A DNA stretch of 64,000 nt from Bretschneidera sinensis (lineage: Eukaryota > Streptophyta > Magnoliopsida > Brassicales > Akaniaceae). Positions 36,086 to 49,031 of the stretch are shown piece by piece. The notes under the pieces were generated by a model that worked only from the letters and a program-made list of their open reading frames with translations, did no database searches and was not told the origin of the DNA. The translations under genes were made by a program, and so were the position numbers. Positions within the stretch are counted from its first letter, which is position 1; each line of letters opens with the position of its first letter. The stretch is taken from the NCBI GenBank assembly GCA_023935145.1, contig CM043698.1, forward strand, positions 145,323,625 to 145,387,624, written 5' to 3'.

Positions 36086-36520
36086 CTAATCATATTTCTC
36101 CCTCCATGAGTAAACAAGAAAGAAAACCCAAGAAAGGGCCAATGCAATATCACCAACAACTTGCCTAGGCCAGTCATGGGCAAGATCTTCAAGCTTCCCT
36201 TCAAAGAAAACTCTCCAAACAGCCATTGAAACATGAAGCAGCACACACCCCTTAGCAAAGAAACTTTGGAACTCTCTGTCCTTAGCAAAAGACACCATGA
36301 ATAAAACAAACCCGATTGCACACAAAAGCAGCCCTGAAAATGATTCAGAGGTTTGAATCAAGAGTTGATCATGGTGTGTTGATCCTTTAAGCTTACTTGC
36401 AATCTCGCTACCATGGCCAAAGACAAATGCTTCATTGGGGTAAAACATCATCAAAGCCCCACAAGCAAGAGCAACCACAGAATGGAGAATACAGATAATA
36501 GAAAACCCAGATGAGCCCAT
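36086..36520 (-). CDS. Small four-helix membrane protein, uncharacterised plant family
   Basis: This is a complete frame of 144 residues starting MGSSGFSIICI and ending VYSWREKYD. I recognise it as a conserved plant membrane protein without a known role. Four hydrophobic helices are visible at about residues 6-26 (IICILHSVVALACGALMMF), 60-80 (SGLLLCAIGFVLFMVSF), 88-106 (FAKGCVLLHVSMAVW) and 122-139 (GDIALALSWVFFLVYS). A polar loop with GHGSEIASKLKGSTHHDQ lies between helices 1 and 2. The short loops, even length and closing basic-acidic tail suggest an endomembrane or organelle membrane location, but no targeting signal is evident. The gene sits alone between COX17 and MUCI70 on the same strand. 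It is intact, with a single coding exon. Confidence 0.85.
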   Translation of the reverse strand: MGSSGFSIICILHSVVALACGALMMFYPNEAFVFGHGSEIASKLKGSTHHDQLLIQTSESFSGLLLCAIGFVLFMVSFAKDREFQSFFAKGCVLLHVSMAVWRVFFEGKLEDLAHDWPRQVVGDIALALSWVFFLVYSWREKYD

Positions 36521-39025
36521 TGATCAAGAGATTCCCAATAAAATATTTTTCTCCCTTTTCACTCAATTGAGCTTCAGCTCAAAATAATAAAACAAAGGCT
36601 TAAGATGAAGAGTTTAAACCATAACTTTTCAGTGCATAACCTTCACAGGAAAAGCATATAAACCCAATTGAGTAAAACCATAATCTTGATTGTAATGCAT
36701 GATCTCAAAGAAAGAAGCTGAACTGATTGACCAAAACCCTGAATCTCATTTCATAGTAAAATGAAAAAACCATAAAACTTCATTGACCAAAAGCCATTTT
36801 TATAACATCCACTGTGTGATTCAAAGAACCCAGATAAACACATTGATCAAAACGTCAGATGGATCTCCCCCACCTATTCAAATAGAGCTTTAAATCAAGA
36901 ATGAAAATTCAAATCACAAGAAAAACCCATGTAAAACCCTAACCCCAATATTCAGTATAGATGCCCAGATAATCCTGACAAGCTCAAATGATCACTAAAC
37001 AAAGCTCAACAAATCACCCCTAACCCCTAATAAGAGAGAAAGATCCAAAAAAGCCTTGGATCCAAAAACCCTTGCACCAAAGAAGAGACAATGAAGAGAG
37101 AAGAAACTGAAAAGTGGTTTTAAAAGAGGGAGTTTTTTTTTTTTTTTTTGTGGAAAGAAAGTGTACAGTTTGGGATTTGCATTGATGGGGTTCTAATCAA
37201 AGCTATATTGGTGAAAATAAATATTTATTTTTTCAACAAAAAAATTAATAAATACATCTTTCTGGTGAGAGAATTATTTTATTACATATTTAGATTTTGG
37301 ATTTGGATTTTGAGAAGACTGGTGATTGAAAATGGGTTTTTGGTTTGTTTCCTTCAATGGCATTGAGATTGCTTCCATATCCCCATTACCTCCATTCAGA
37401 AAATGCCATCCTTTCTCTTGTTAGTTCCTTGCTTCTTCTGCAAACAAATTCCGCATTTGTGGGTCATAGACTCGTGGGGTCATGGGTCTACATTACCCTT
37501 TTGTAAGTTGGTATTAATTAATAATTAATAATTAATAATGATGTTTTGGATTGGGATTAGGAAATTGGAATCATTGTAGGGTCATATTTTGACACCAGTG
37601 CTAAGGAAAATCATCTAGACTTTTATAATTCAAGATATCAAATACAAATTTCAACAAAATCATTGACAAACTTAAAAGTAATTAGATCAAACTAATTTAT
37701 TTAATTACTGAGTTTATTTTGGATGTTGAGTTTCCTTTTCTACTGCTGACATAACAGTGCAAAATAGGTCTATCATGAAATCAAACTTGAACAGGCAAAG
37801 AAATAATGTACAGATCACATAAGTTTCAACACTAAATAATTTCACATATTTCTAATCAATTTCAATTTGGTTTTAGTTTTTTCAAATTGCCTTTGATTTC
37901 TAAAACAGCTTTAATATATTTTGTTGATTTGGAATGAGTAGTGGGATACGCAAATAATATCTAAGGCATTAAAAAAGTTTACTAATAATCACGAAAAAAT
38001 TGAATAATAATTATTTTGAAAAATTAAAAAAAATCTCAATTACTACTTAATTTTTTTGTAATTACCAATAGACTTTCTTAATTTCGTGATAACTCTCACA
38101 GCCAGATCCGTCACCACTCAAAGAATTCAGTTTAACAAAGAAGAAGCAATCATTGTTGAGGTCTCTTACAGCTGTTAAGTGAAGAAACAAATCAAGGCAC
38201 CCTCTTTTGAAAATGCTCATCATACGTAAGATTCTAACATTAAGCTAATGCATGCAAGGAATTATTAGTAGCAATTGCCCAAGGAGAGAAGTATACTTTC
38301 CATGGAAATCTCTAATTACCTTGTTTTTTTCCTTTCCATTTGTCATCCCTAGGCTAAAAAGGAAAATTTAAGACCACTGCCTGATTGATAACCCTCGGAC
38401 AATGCATGACTCAGGTTTCATCCCCTATTTCAATCATCACAAATAAGAATAATCTTGATACATGAACAGATGCAAATATAAAATTAGGAAATCATCAAAC
38501 TTGGGATCATCTCCACAGGTTTCTCAAGTATGCTAGGACCTTGTTACTTTTTCCATAACATAAGTGCCCTGAGTTTCCATGAACAAATTCCACTACCTCA
38601 AAATAAGATCTCAATACTCAACTTCAGATGGCTTTAAAAGCATAAATATCCTGGAAAAAGAAGGGTTCTATAATTGCCTCTCAAATTGGGAAAAGCAGTT
38701 CTGTATTGCCTGTAACATGCACATGAAAATCTGACACTTCACCTCCAAGGAGAAATGAAAGACGCAAGGAAATTTGCAGCAGCTTGTATGAAACTTATGC
38801 AGCACAAAGTATTTACAACAATAAAAGAATAGAAATGATCAGTTTCCAACAAAATTGAAGCTAATTTCCCTTTTTTGATCAATTTCCAGTAAAAACTTGA
38901 GCCATATCCTTTCGCTGATCCTCCTAAACTCATCTAATCAATCCCTCTACCATTTGATGTATAATAAAAAGTGGTTAAAAGAAAATTTTAAAAAAAGTCA
39001 ACTGTTTTCTTTTGCCAGAAAATAT
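36521..39025. other. Leader/promoter of the membrane-protein gene and spacer
   Basis: Positions 36521 to about 37120 are probably its 5' leader and core promoter on the minus strand. A T run of about 18 bases lies at 37133-37150. The rest to about 38600 is AT-rich and empty. The last few hundred bases before 39026 are probably the 3' untranslated region of MUCI70. Confidence 0.45.
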
Positions 39026-42000
39026 TTAAAATAAATTGTTTTCCCGATTACGGGCAGCGACCTTACGGTGACGCCTGGAACCAGATCTCCTGTCTCTACC
39101 ATGTTTAGAAGGAATCTTTCTGCCTGAAATCTTTCCAGCTAATTTACCATGAGGCAGAGCTGGTGGCTGTTGAGTCAAAGCAGCATGTGGAGGAGCCATG
39201 TTCATCATTACATCTCTGTGGTAAGCCTGTACAACATCACATTTTAAGCACATAAATATGCACCAAAAGACTACAGTTATCTTCTATTACAAGAAAGCAA
39301 ACGTAATGGAAAGATCCTTTATTGCTCAAGCAGGCATTTTATGTGACATATGCATGAGGCTATTTAACATTCCATGGCATTTGAAACATCATGCATGTTC
39401 CAAGCCTGTTTCAAATAAAGACGCATTAAGATCTGATGGACCAATGTCTTTCCAGCCTTTTTAGCATAATGCAGGGAAAGCACTTTTTACCATTATGAAA
39501 AATGCAAATTGCATAAGATATCCAAGAATCCCTTAGCTGAGTAGAGTGGAGATAGAAATGGCATAGAGACAGGCTTTATCAAACATACCCATATAAATGC
39601 CAAGTGCACCATTCACATGCATGGATGAAGTCACACCTCACCAGTGCATACAACTGCCATATAACAGGAAATTCGGGAAGCAAGCATACAGGATGAGCAT
39701 GCTAGACAACAACCTTTTGCACTTTTCATGCAAATAAGCCACTTTTAATAAGGTGGAACTTGTCCATGGATTGATAGCAACACCCGAACAGTCTCTTTAT
39801 CAAAGACAACCCCACAACCAAAACTAGTAGAAGGAAAAATTTTACTGAGCCTTTTTAAAAATTTTGATCTACTTAGACAGTCATCTAATGAAAAGAAAAA
39901 GGCAAAGGGGGAAAAAAGAAAACTGAACATAATATGTAGGTTCAAATACTCTAAATAAACTTCCAAAACATTATTATGGCAATGCAAATATGTACCTGTA
40001 TCACAAAATTACGTCTTTCACAATCCATAAACATATTGATGCTCCAGTTAACTCTTGCCATTATTTTATCCCTCACTGTGGAAAAGCTCAACTGATCCCT
40101 GGAAGTAAAACGATCAACTTCATTGAACCAAAGGCAGGTGAAAAGATTTGTGATGGGAATATGCTCCCTTATGATGACACAACCTTCAGGAACATCTGAA
40201 GAAGTCACCATTGAAAGAACTCAAATCATAAAAATGATTCAAAACTTAGAAACACATATAAGTACACATAGATATATACACCCGAAACTACCACTAGTTA
40301 TAGGAAGCTTAGCCTCAGAATATGGTGTTAAACCCTCCGTCTTGTAGAATTCAATCTGGGAATCAATGGAGGCATTGTCGTATTTCCTTGCAGCTTTATT
40401 AGCTTCAGCCTCTTCAAACACATCAAAACGTCTATAGTGTCTTGAGATTGCAAAACTAGCGTTTTGGCGCCACAAGAATCTGGTAAAAGAATACATATAT
40501 AAATGCTGAAGGCGTAATTTTAAAGCAGAAAGATAGTTATATAAAGCTCCTACTAGATCCCACCTCTACGAGTCTACATGTAATTCACGCATGAAAATCA
40601 ATTGACCGATTCTTAGAGCACAAAAGTAACTTGAAATGTCTAGAAGTCTGTCAGAGTTTGCCAACATGTGCCTGAGAAGAGCAAAATGATAACCAATTCC
40701 CAATACATTGAAGTTAAAAATTATTCTCTCTTTTCCTGAACAGTAAAAGCATAATTTCTTCTTGACTATTTGGATAGGATGGCTAATGTGAATAAGACAT
40801 TGTTAATCTTCTCAGCCCAGCTAAGAAAGGTGCTCCAATTTGGTATTTATTTCCTCTACTTTTAGGCAGGACATCAATAAGAAACTAACTCTTAAAAGTT
40901 TAAACCATTTAAAAATGACCCAGAGACCACCAATAAAGACATACTTAAAAAAACACAGAACAAATCATGAATTCTTGACTAACCACAACTTTTTTTCATG
41001 GGAAACTTAGGCTAATTTTGGGATAGCTTACATCAACCACTTATATATTAAGCAGATGCTAAAATTCTTCAACCACTTAACACTTAAGCAGCATCAATTA
41101 AGCACCTACTTATCATTTAAGACGTAAGTGGTTGATAAAAATAGTGGTCGAACAAGTTTTAGCATATACTTATTTTATAAGCGGTTGATATAAGCAATCC
41201 CATACTTAAGCTTAACTCATTGTTTGGTTTCTTCTGATATTTCAGTTACAATATGCTTGTATTTAATAGAATGTCTTATTCAAGTTACTATTAACTGTCT
41301 ATGAGTGCTATAAATAAGATTGATAATGATACCAACCGTCTGATTCCTTTGTCCTACAGAAATGTAGTGCTATGAAATTTTAAAATGGCATCAAAATATC
41401 TCAGATCATACCAACAATAAAATTACGATGGCCAATGCAAAATAAAGGTTCTGATGAATCAAACACTAATATGTCACTTAGGTCAATCAAACCTTCTTAG
41501 CAACAAACAAATGATGTTACAATAGTTTAATGTCTTCTGTTCTTCTAAGCTCATAGTCTAATAAATAATTGATGACAGGAAGTAGAAAAGCACTCTATCT
41601 ATAAAACTAATAATATCATAATCTAGAAAATCCAGAAATCTTCTAAATTAACTATATGAATTGACCCTTTGACATACATAAAGCGAGGCTAACGAAAAGA
41701 AATATGGTTTTTACCTCTCGAGAAGTTGATATGGATCTATAACAAGCTGCAGCTTTCCATCAATCCATATAGAATACCGAACATTGGGGAAGATCCTATG
41801 CAACAGAAGCTTCGGAACCTGCCACATGTTCATGCAAGTTAGTAATATCCAGCGCTTTTAAGTCTTAGTAACTTAAGAAGTTACTGATATTAGTGCAAAT
41901 GCTTGACCTTTCCATTACGTCTTGCATCAGTATAAGGAACATTACGGACAACAACAATTCTCCATAATCCAACCCTCATATTGTTCTCCAAGAAACTAGT

Positions 42001-44058
42001 ATTATTCTTAATATAGGCTTCTGTCTCTTCATCAACAAACATATAAAAAGGAATATTTTTCCTTGCTGATTCACTAATGTTTTGAGGTTCTTGAATTAGA
42101 TCATAGTTCCCTGGAAAAAATGCAATAATGAGGAAATGACACTTATAAAAGCAAGAAGTCTTAGTAGAAATTTGTCTTTTTAGCAGTACCAAATATTGCT
42201 GATGCAACAATGACCTCATGGAACTGCTCTAACTCCATCAGGACAGCCTCATCAATATCGAATCCAGTCTGGTGACCTGGCTTACTTCCTTTGACAAAAC
42301 TGTAAAAATATATGAAACCAAAGAATAACATAAAATGAAAATTCGGGTGCGTTTAAAAAAATCATTAAATTTTTGCAGACCACCATAACCAAGCAAACAA
42401 TATATATAATATATATTCTTTTTAAAGCTGTAATCTTAAATAACGCATGAGTCTGAGAACAAAACTGCCAATGAGAACGAAGCATACCCACAGTGCACTA
42501 TCATTGACTCTTTTATGTCAAAAGAATCATTCCTCTGCTTTAGAGAAGGATATCCACCAAATTCGGAACCTCCATGTGGTTCAACTTTAACAGGGTTTTC
42601 ATCATGAACATACGTCAAATTATGAAGCACCTGAAATGCTGATGGGGAACTTGGCATGCTAGTCATGGCCTGCTCCACAGGGAGGTAACATACTGGACAT
42701 GCTGAATAAAAATACAGCAAGAACACTTATAAAAAAGAAAATAGTAATAAGAGCAAGAACACAATTAAAACATGGTAATAGGACATATATGTCATGGATA
42801 GATTCATGTCAAGGCATATCAGAATTATTTTATATGATGTGTATGAATCAGGTTTTTGTGATGAATATAATGATGACGCTATGATGATAGTGATGATGAT
42901 AGAAATTATAAACCAACAATGACAGAAACGTAAACAACAACAAAAGCAACTCAAAAAGGTTGATGACTCTTCATGCTGAGAATGAGAGTGATATTATTAT
43001 TGCTTTACATGTCGAGGCATTGTTCAGTAATTTTAACAATTATAACAGGAACATAAACAACAAAAAAAGCAACTCAAACTTACGGCGGGGTCCAATCTGT
43101 CTACTACCAGGTGGAGGAGGAGGAGGAAGTGTAAAATTCTCACACGGATGGTGCAATGGAATAACAATTGAACCTATAGAAGCAATAGTAGTAGTGGGGG
43201 TAAGAGGAGGAGGATGCTGCACTATGTTTGCATCACCTCCTCTGGCATTGTTCTCTACATAAGAATTTCCACCCTTCTGTTTGTCCTTTATTCCAGGAAA
43301 AGTTGAAGAACCACGATTCCCCGGCACCTGGTTGCTGTAATGATCCAAGGTTGGAATCTGCTGGTGAACAATTGGACTATTGCTTTCTGGTGCATCAATC
43401 ACACAAGAAAACCACAATGCATAGTAGTTATTAAATCAAATGAATAAAAAAAAAAGGCAGTCAACATCCTAGAAATTTTGAAGTTGCAAGGTCATAGCAT
43501 GATGAATCAGTGATTGTGCCTTAAAAGAATAAACTTAGTATATAGAAATACGTGGGCAAGCTCAATCTATCTTCTCTAAAATGCGTTGGTATCCAGTTAA
43601 TAATTAATGCTGGGATACTTAGAATCCTTCAACCAGGCAATTAGACAAAATGAATTAATTGTCCATAGTGAACGTGGTGCTTTCACCCTTAGATTTTTGC
43701 ATCAGTCCAGTATTCGAAATATATTAAACCATTATCAGATCATTAACATAAAAGAAGAACATAATTATTGACACGGAAAACAAATATTACCTTTGTTAAC
43801 TGTATAGGAACCTAATACAAAAACCACAAGAGCAAGGACCAGAAGCAGCAGCATTGAAACCCTCCTGCGACCTAAATATCGGTAACACATGAAGGGGAGA
43901 GACCTCTCCTTCTCCTTGGAACCCGAAAGAAGCATCTTGGAACTAGATTTACGTATAATAATAGCTGGTTTTGTTGTCTGTAACCGCAATCCAGTGCCGT
44001 TGGATAACTGCAGTGACCCATAACTCCCTGTACGGATTCCCAATGACTTTCCAGTCAT
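39026..44058 (-). CDS. MUCI70: Probable hexosyltransferase MUCI70-like (DUF616/TOD1 family)
   Basis: This is a Golgi type II membrane glycosyltransferase. In Arabidopsis, MUCI70 is needed for pectin in seed mucilage. Nine exons join in frame: 44058-43791, 43386-43084, 42701-42488, 42299-42190, 42110-41908, 41818-41715, 40479-40292, 40195-39996 and 39226-39026, giving 1791 nt or 596 aa. Residues 67-86 form a single transmembrane anchor (VSMLLLLVLALVVFVLGSYT). Residues 90-190 are a stem with a proline run (LPPPPPPG). The DUF616 catalytic region begins at CPVCYLPVEQ (from 192) and includes YSIWIDGKLQL, FLWRQNASFAISRHYRR and WSINMFMDCERRNF. The tail is basic (KHGRDRRSGSRRHRK). All splice sites are GT-AG and phases fit. 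The start MTGKSLGIRTGSYGSLQ is family-typical. A leader intron lies upstream. Confidence 0.94.
41020..41201. mobile_element. 182-bp MITE in MUCI70 intron 6
   Basis: The ends are GGGATAGCTTACATCAACC and, on the other strand, GGGATTGCTTATATCAACC. The inverted arms extend about 60 bp, through AAGCAGATGCTAAAA / AAGTATATGCTAAAA, and nearly the whole element can fold. No target duplication is obvious (flanks CTAATTTT and ATACTTAA). It is contained in the intron between exons 6 and 7. Confidence 0.8.
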
Positions 44059-45084
44059 TGTATCTCAAACCCCACAGATTCAAGTCTCATATCTCCTCTT
44101 CTTCCCTTTGAAATATACCCTCTCTCTCCTTCTCACACACGAGAACCCACAATGGTATCAGATAACTACACGCATATACACTGCATAGAAGTGCCAAAAC
44201 CAAAACACGAAATCAATGACCCAAGTCTCCAAACTCTACTAGAATGCTGAAAAATGCTCTAAATGAAGCCCATTATAATGAAATCCAGCACCAAAATCAA
44301 CGACCCCAACTTTTAAGGATTTTGAGTAGTTGACCCACTTTTCAATTTCACTGAAGTTGATCTCAGAAAGCAATGCGATTCAGTTCTGTTGTTAACCCAC
44401 AATATATCCCCAAAAATTATTCACAAAACCCACCTGCAAACAACAAAGCTTTTCATAATGTAATTCAGCTTTCTCCAATTCCTATTTCAAATAAAATAAA
44501 ATCTCATGCATTAAAAATTAAAAATTACTACAGTCCCAGCTGATTTCTATTATAATTCAATTAAAAAAAAAAAAAGTTCCACGCCTAAATCAAACTCCCA
44601 AAAAATTATCTAAGAAAAAAGAATCCGAAAAATTAGATTAAATTCCCCGCAAAAATTTAGAGGACCTACCTTTATGAATTTGAGGACCACTTCTGAAATG
44701 GGTATCTCTTCTTCTGAAAAAAATGTAGAGTTTTGGTGGTGAAAACTGAAAACTTCGCATTCGCAGATCACTAATTGGTTCTGTATGAGATTTAGTAGTA
44801 TATTTCTTTATTTTCTTTCTTGCTTTTTTTTTCTTTTTCGGGTTTTTTCAGGAATTTAATGAATCTAAAACTAATACATACTATATTAGCTGTTTGGAGG
44901 GACTGCGACAAAAATGTAATTATGCTTTTCGTTTTGAATTTGTGGTAAAAGTGTTAGGATAACTATCAAAAATAATTTTTTTTTAAAAAGAAAAAATATG
45001 GTTAAAGGTGTGATATGATTTTGCTTATGTTATGGGCCGGTTTTCAGACGGGACTCAAAAGAGAATCGTGAACCAATGTTGCCT
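44059..45084 (-). other. MUCI70 leader with a 5'-UTR intron, then promoter
   Basis: On the minus strand, an acceptor (TTTGTTTGCAG class, near 44434) and a donor (ATAAAG|GTAGG, near 44669) bracket a leader intron of about 235 bp. The first leader exon would run from there to about 44770. Beyond 44900 the sequence turns AT-rich. AGGATAACTATCAAAA near 44957 may be the left end of the foldback structure discussed in the findings. Confidence 0.5.
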
Positions 45085-47088
45085 CCCTAAAATTTTCTGT
45101 TTAATTTGTAAAAAACACTTAAAAGGTAAGATAGTATTTGCATTTTGAAGTTTAATTTGATATTAATAATATTTTGTAAAACATTTTTGAAAATCTTACC
45201 TTTTTTCAAAATCATTTCATGACAATAAATAAATCATAAAACAACAAACATAATTCTTACCAAATCATAACCTTCAAGTCCAAATGAGTCTTTTTTTTTT
45301 TTTCCGTGAGATTAAGATAAACATGAGCAATACAATTTTGATTTTAGGTTTAATTTGCAAAAACAATGATAAAGTAGTAATAACACCTTGAGGTTTACTT
45401 CGGTATTATTAATACCCTGTAAAACGTCATGTTACATAACAATAAATAAATCCTAGAGTAATAAACAAATAATAACGTATCTCCTGTCAAATCATAAAGC
45501 ATCCCATCAAATGGATTATATTTTAAATGAAACTTTAAAGAAACATGAGTGATGCAATCTTATTGTGCTAAAATTTTAGGCTTGATTTGTAAAAACAATC
45601 CTTAATTTGGACAAGTTATTATTAACACTATGACGTTTAATTTGGTATTATTAATACTCTATAAATTGTTTTTGAAAATTTTGTTTTCCAAAATCATATA
45701 ATGTAACAGTAAATAAACCCTAAACAACAAACAAATAATAATATGTCTCTTTCCAAATCATAATGCATCAAACCCATATGGATCGCTTTTTATATGAAAT
45801 TTAAGAGAAATGTAAGCAATGCAATCTTGTTATGCTAAAATTTCAGGCTTAATTTGCAAACACACTCTCTAGTCTAAACAAGGTAATGCACCTTGAGCTT
45901 TAATTTAGTATTATTAATACCATGTAAAACGTTTTTGAAAACCATGTTTTTTTTCCAAAATCATGTTACATAGCAGGAGATAAACCCTAAAGCAACAAGT
46001 AAATAATAACATATCTCCTACCAAATTACAACGCAATAGATCCAAATGGGTCACTTTTTAAATGACACTTCATAGAAACATGAGCAATGCAATCGTCTTG
46101 TATTAAAATTTTATGCTTGATTTACAAAAATAATCCCTAGTTTGGACAAGTTATTATTAAAATATTGACTTTTAATTTTATATTATTAATATTTTGTAAA
46201 ACGTTTGTGAAAATCTTGTTTTCCAAAATCATGTTGCATAGCAGTAATAAACCCTAAATCAACAAACAAATAATAATGTATCTGGTTCCAAATCATAATG
46301 CATGAGGCCCGAATGAGTTACTTTTTTTAGAAGAAACGTGAACAATGCAATATTATTGTGCTAAAATTTTAGGCTTGATTTACAAATACAATCCCTTGTT
46401 TGGACAAATTATTATTAACATGTTGGCTTTTAATTTGGTATTATTAATACTATGTAATCGCTTGTGAAAATCTTGTTTTTCAAAATTATGTTACATAGCA
46501 GTAAATAAACTTTAAAGCAATACACTATTGAGAAGAAGCACATATAATAAAACAAAAAAAATGCCCCAAAAAAATTCTTCTCTCTTTATATGATTAAAAT
46601 AAGATGCGAAAACAAACTACCAATTAAATAAATCACCACAATAATAATACCAGAAAATCAACCCATAGAAAACATCAAGATTTTTACATGGAAAACATTT
46701 TCGGAAAAAACCACGAGACTTAGTCCAGTCAAATTTTCACTATATAAAATAATGAGATGTACATTTCTAGCCAAGTTAAAGATCACCAATCACCAATACA
46801 TACTAGTCTCTTGGATAACAATAATATATAATCACCAAAAAGTGAAAAACACCAAGATAAATAAAAAAGAACTCACTAAATGAGTAGTGAAAACACACGA
46901 ATGAAGAAGCCAAATAACGACCGAAATTGGTAGAAACATTCTTCACTTTGCTAGAACAACATACCAAAATCTCGTTTAAATTAGACCACAGATCACCACC
47001 GAATCGTGCTAGCAAAGTGGTTGCCTTGTCTGTACCTTTTTCTTTTTTCTGTACATCCAAATTTGCTAACCACTTATAAGTATATAAA

Positions 47089-47915
47089 TGTTGGAAATCA
47101 CCTTGACAAGATGCCCAGGTGATGATCTTCCAAACACCCAAGTCTTGAATGACTTGTAGAAAGAATTTCAGCAATCGAACACAAGAACAGAAAATCAAAG
47201 AAAGAAAGAAGACAAGTAATTTGTTGTTGAGGTTCGGCAATGTGCCTACGTCCCCGTGAGTTCCTCCGAACTCTCTGCACTATCTCAATGGTTCTTACAA
47301 AGTTACAGCAATCCCCTTCAAGAATCCAAGTTCTTGAAGAACCAAGAAGAGAACGAGAAAGTGATAGACCTATTACAATGCTTTCTATCAATTCTCTACT
47401 AACCTCTCTTCTTTACAACCAGCCTCACTACAAGAGTCCCTCTTGTTTTTATGTCTCTCACACAATTCTCTCTTATGTTTACAATGATCTCACAATGTCA
47501 CAACCTGTGTGGTTCTCTCACACACATTTTTCACCACCTGAAATGAGGCTAGGAAACCCTTTTTATAGCCTGTTAATTCTTAGACAATCTTGTGAATCAT
47601 TCTTGACCCTTTGATCATGTTCTTCCTTTAATCTCAGCCCTTCATCACTCTCCAAGTGATGCTGTGCGTTTTGGTGTGGTGTTGTGTGCTGCGGCGTGAC
47701 CTGATGCTGCAGCCTCCTGATGCTGTGCGCACACCTCCTGCATGTGGGCAGAAACTTCCACAGCAGTGTGCCTGACCTTCCTATGCTCAAAATTGAAGCA
47801 CACACATGTGGGCAACCTTATAACTTGCTGAAATTTGATATCCCATAATTGGTTTGGACATTAACCAACTTTAGACCATGTTTGGATATGTTTGAAACTT
47901 AGACAAATAACAACA
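47089..47915 (-). repeat. 3' LTR of the Copia element
   Basis: The LTR is 827 bp and pairs with the 5' LTR without indels. Just inside it on the minus strand is a purine-rich AAAGGTAGAGA stretch in the place of a polypurine tract. Confidence 0.93.
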
Positions 47916-47998
47916 ATCTCTACCTTTGTCTAAGAGTTCAAAAAACCTGAACCATTGTGCAGAAAGCTTCGGGATCCAAACTCATCTGGAGTTACCAA

Positions 47999-48874
47999 TT
48001 AACCAACTCCATTCCTAAGAAGTCCAAGGCAATGATTGGACCTTCTTAGAGGTAGAACCTTGATGCCTAAATCTGCAGGACTTTTCTCCGTGGTCTTCTT
48101 GTCAACATGAATGCATCCTTTCGTACCATTTTCCAGAATGTAATGATACCAAACATCCATATGCTTTGTCCCCTCATGGAACACCGGATTCTTCCAAAAG
48201 TGCTCCACACTTTGGTTATCCAAAGTTACCACCACCTGCTTTTTTAGGACCTCCCACTCGTCCAACAACCCTTTGCACTCCATAGCCTCCTTTATGGCTT
48301 CCGTAGCCGCTATGCATTCTGCCCTGGTTGTTATGAGTGCTACCACTGGCTGCCACTGAACCTCCATGTACCTCAACAACCACTTCATCCCAAGCCAATG
48401 CTCTTTTCTGGGATTACTCACACATTTTCTGAAAACATCCATTGCCCAAGAAACACTTGACCTGTTTCTCTTCTTTTCCCGGATGATTCTCCTCATCCCA
48501 AAGATCTTTTGTGTAAGGCTGAGATCCTTCCTCTCGAACTCCTCATTGAGTTGAGATGTAAACCTTTCCATCCTCTTCCTGCTGTTCCAAACTAACAGCC
48601 CATCAATGACATAGGTGAGGATACTCACCATCTTCTCCACCTTGTGTCCAGGTGAGAAAGTTTCTGTGAAACCTATGTCTTCTCTTCTTGTGAACCCATT
48701 CGCCACCAGCTTAGCCTTGTTCCGGACTTCATCTCTTGGAGGGCACCCTTCTTTGATCTTGTAAGTGCACTTACATTCCACAACTTTCTGATTTCCTGGA
48801 ATTTTCACCAATTCCCAAAAGTTGTTCTTCCTCAAAGAATCCATTTCTTCCTCCATAGCTAGCTGCCATGGCAT
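47999..48874 (-). pseudogene. Copia RT/RNase H remnant with most of the RT deleted
   Basis: The piece begins with the RT N-terminal region (AMEEEMDSLRKNNFWELV, then KLVANGF and FTETFSPGHKVE). It then jumps at KMVSILTYVIDGLL from the motif before the first catalytic aspartate directly to the YVDD-like box, which reads YVID. The palm and fingers in between are gone. RNase H-type sequence follows (AECIAATEAIKEAMECKGLL, LDNQSVEHFWKNPVFHEGTK). The frame differs from gag-protease-integrase. The copy therefore cannot reverse transcribe itself. Confidence 0.82.
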
Positions 48875-49031
48875 CCGTGTAAGTTTCTAGTTCACTTATC
48901 TCTCCTTCTGTCCAAGGAGCTGCTGCATCTGCAGCATCCGCAAACCCACATCTTGAAGGTGGTCCGACCAGCCTTTTTTCCCGGTCTCTTATGAGCTGAA
49001 AGTCCTTCTGACTTGCTGCAGCATTCTCTTC

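Noticed and set aside
45700..46260. Recurring AAACCCTAAA words that resemble telomere repeat
   Set aside because: They are single copies within the 255-bp monomer, not tandem telomeric units.
47098..47614. Open frames of 97-145 codons in and near the 3' LTR, repeated in the 5' LTR
   Set aside because: Both LTRs carry the same frames because they are copies. They are non-coding LTR sequence.
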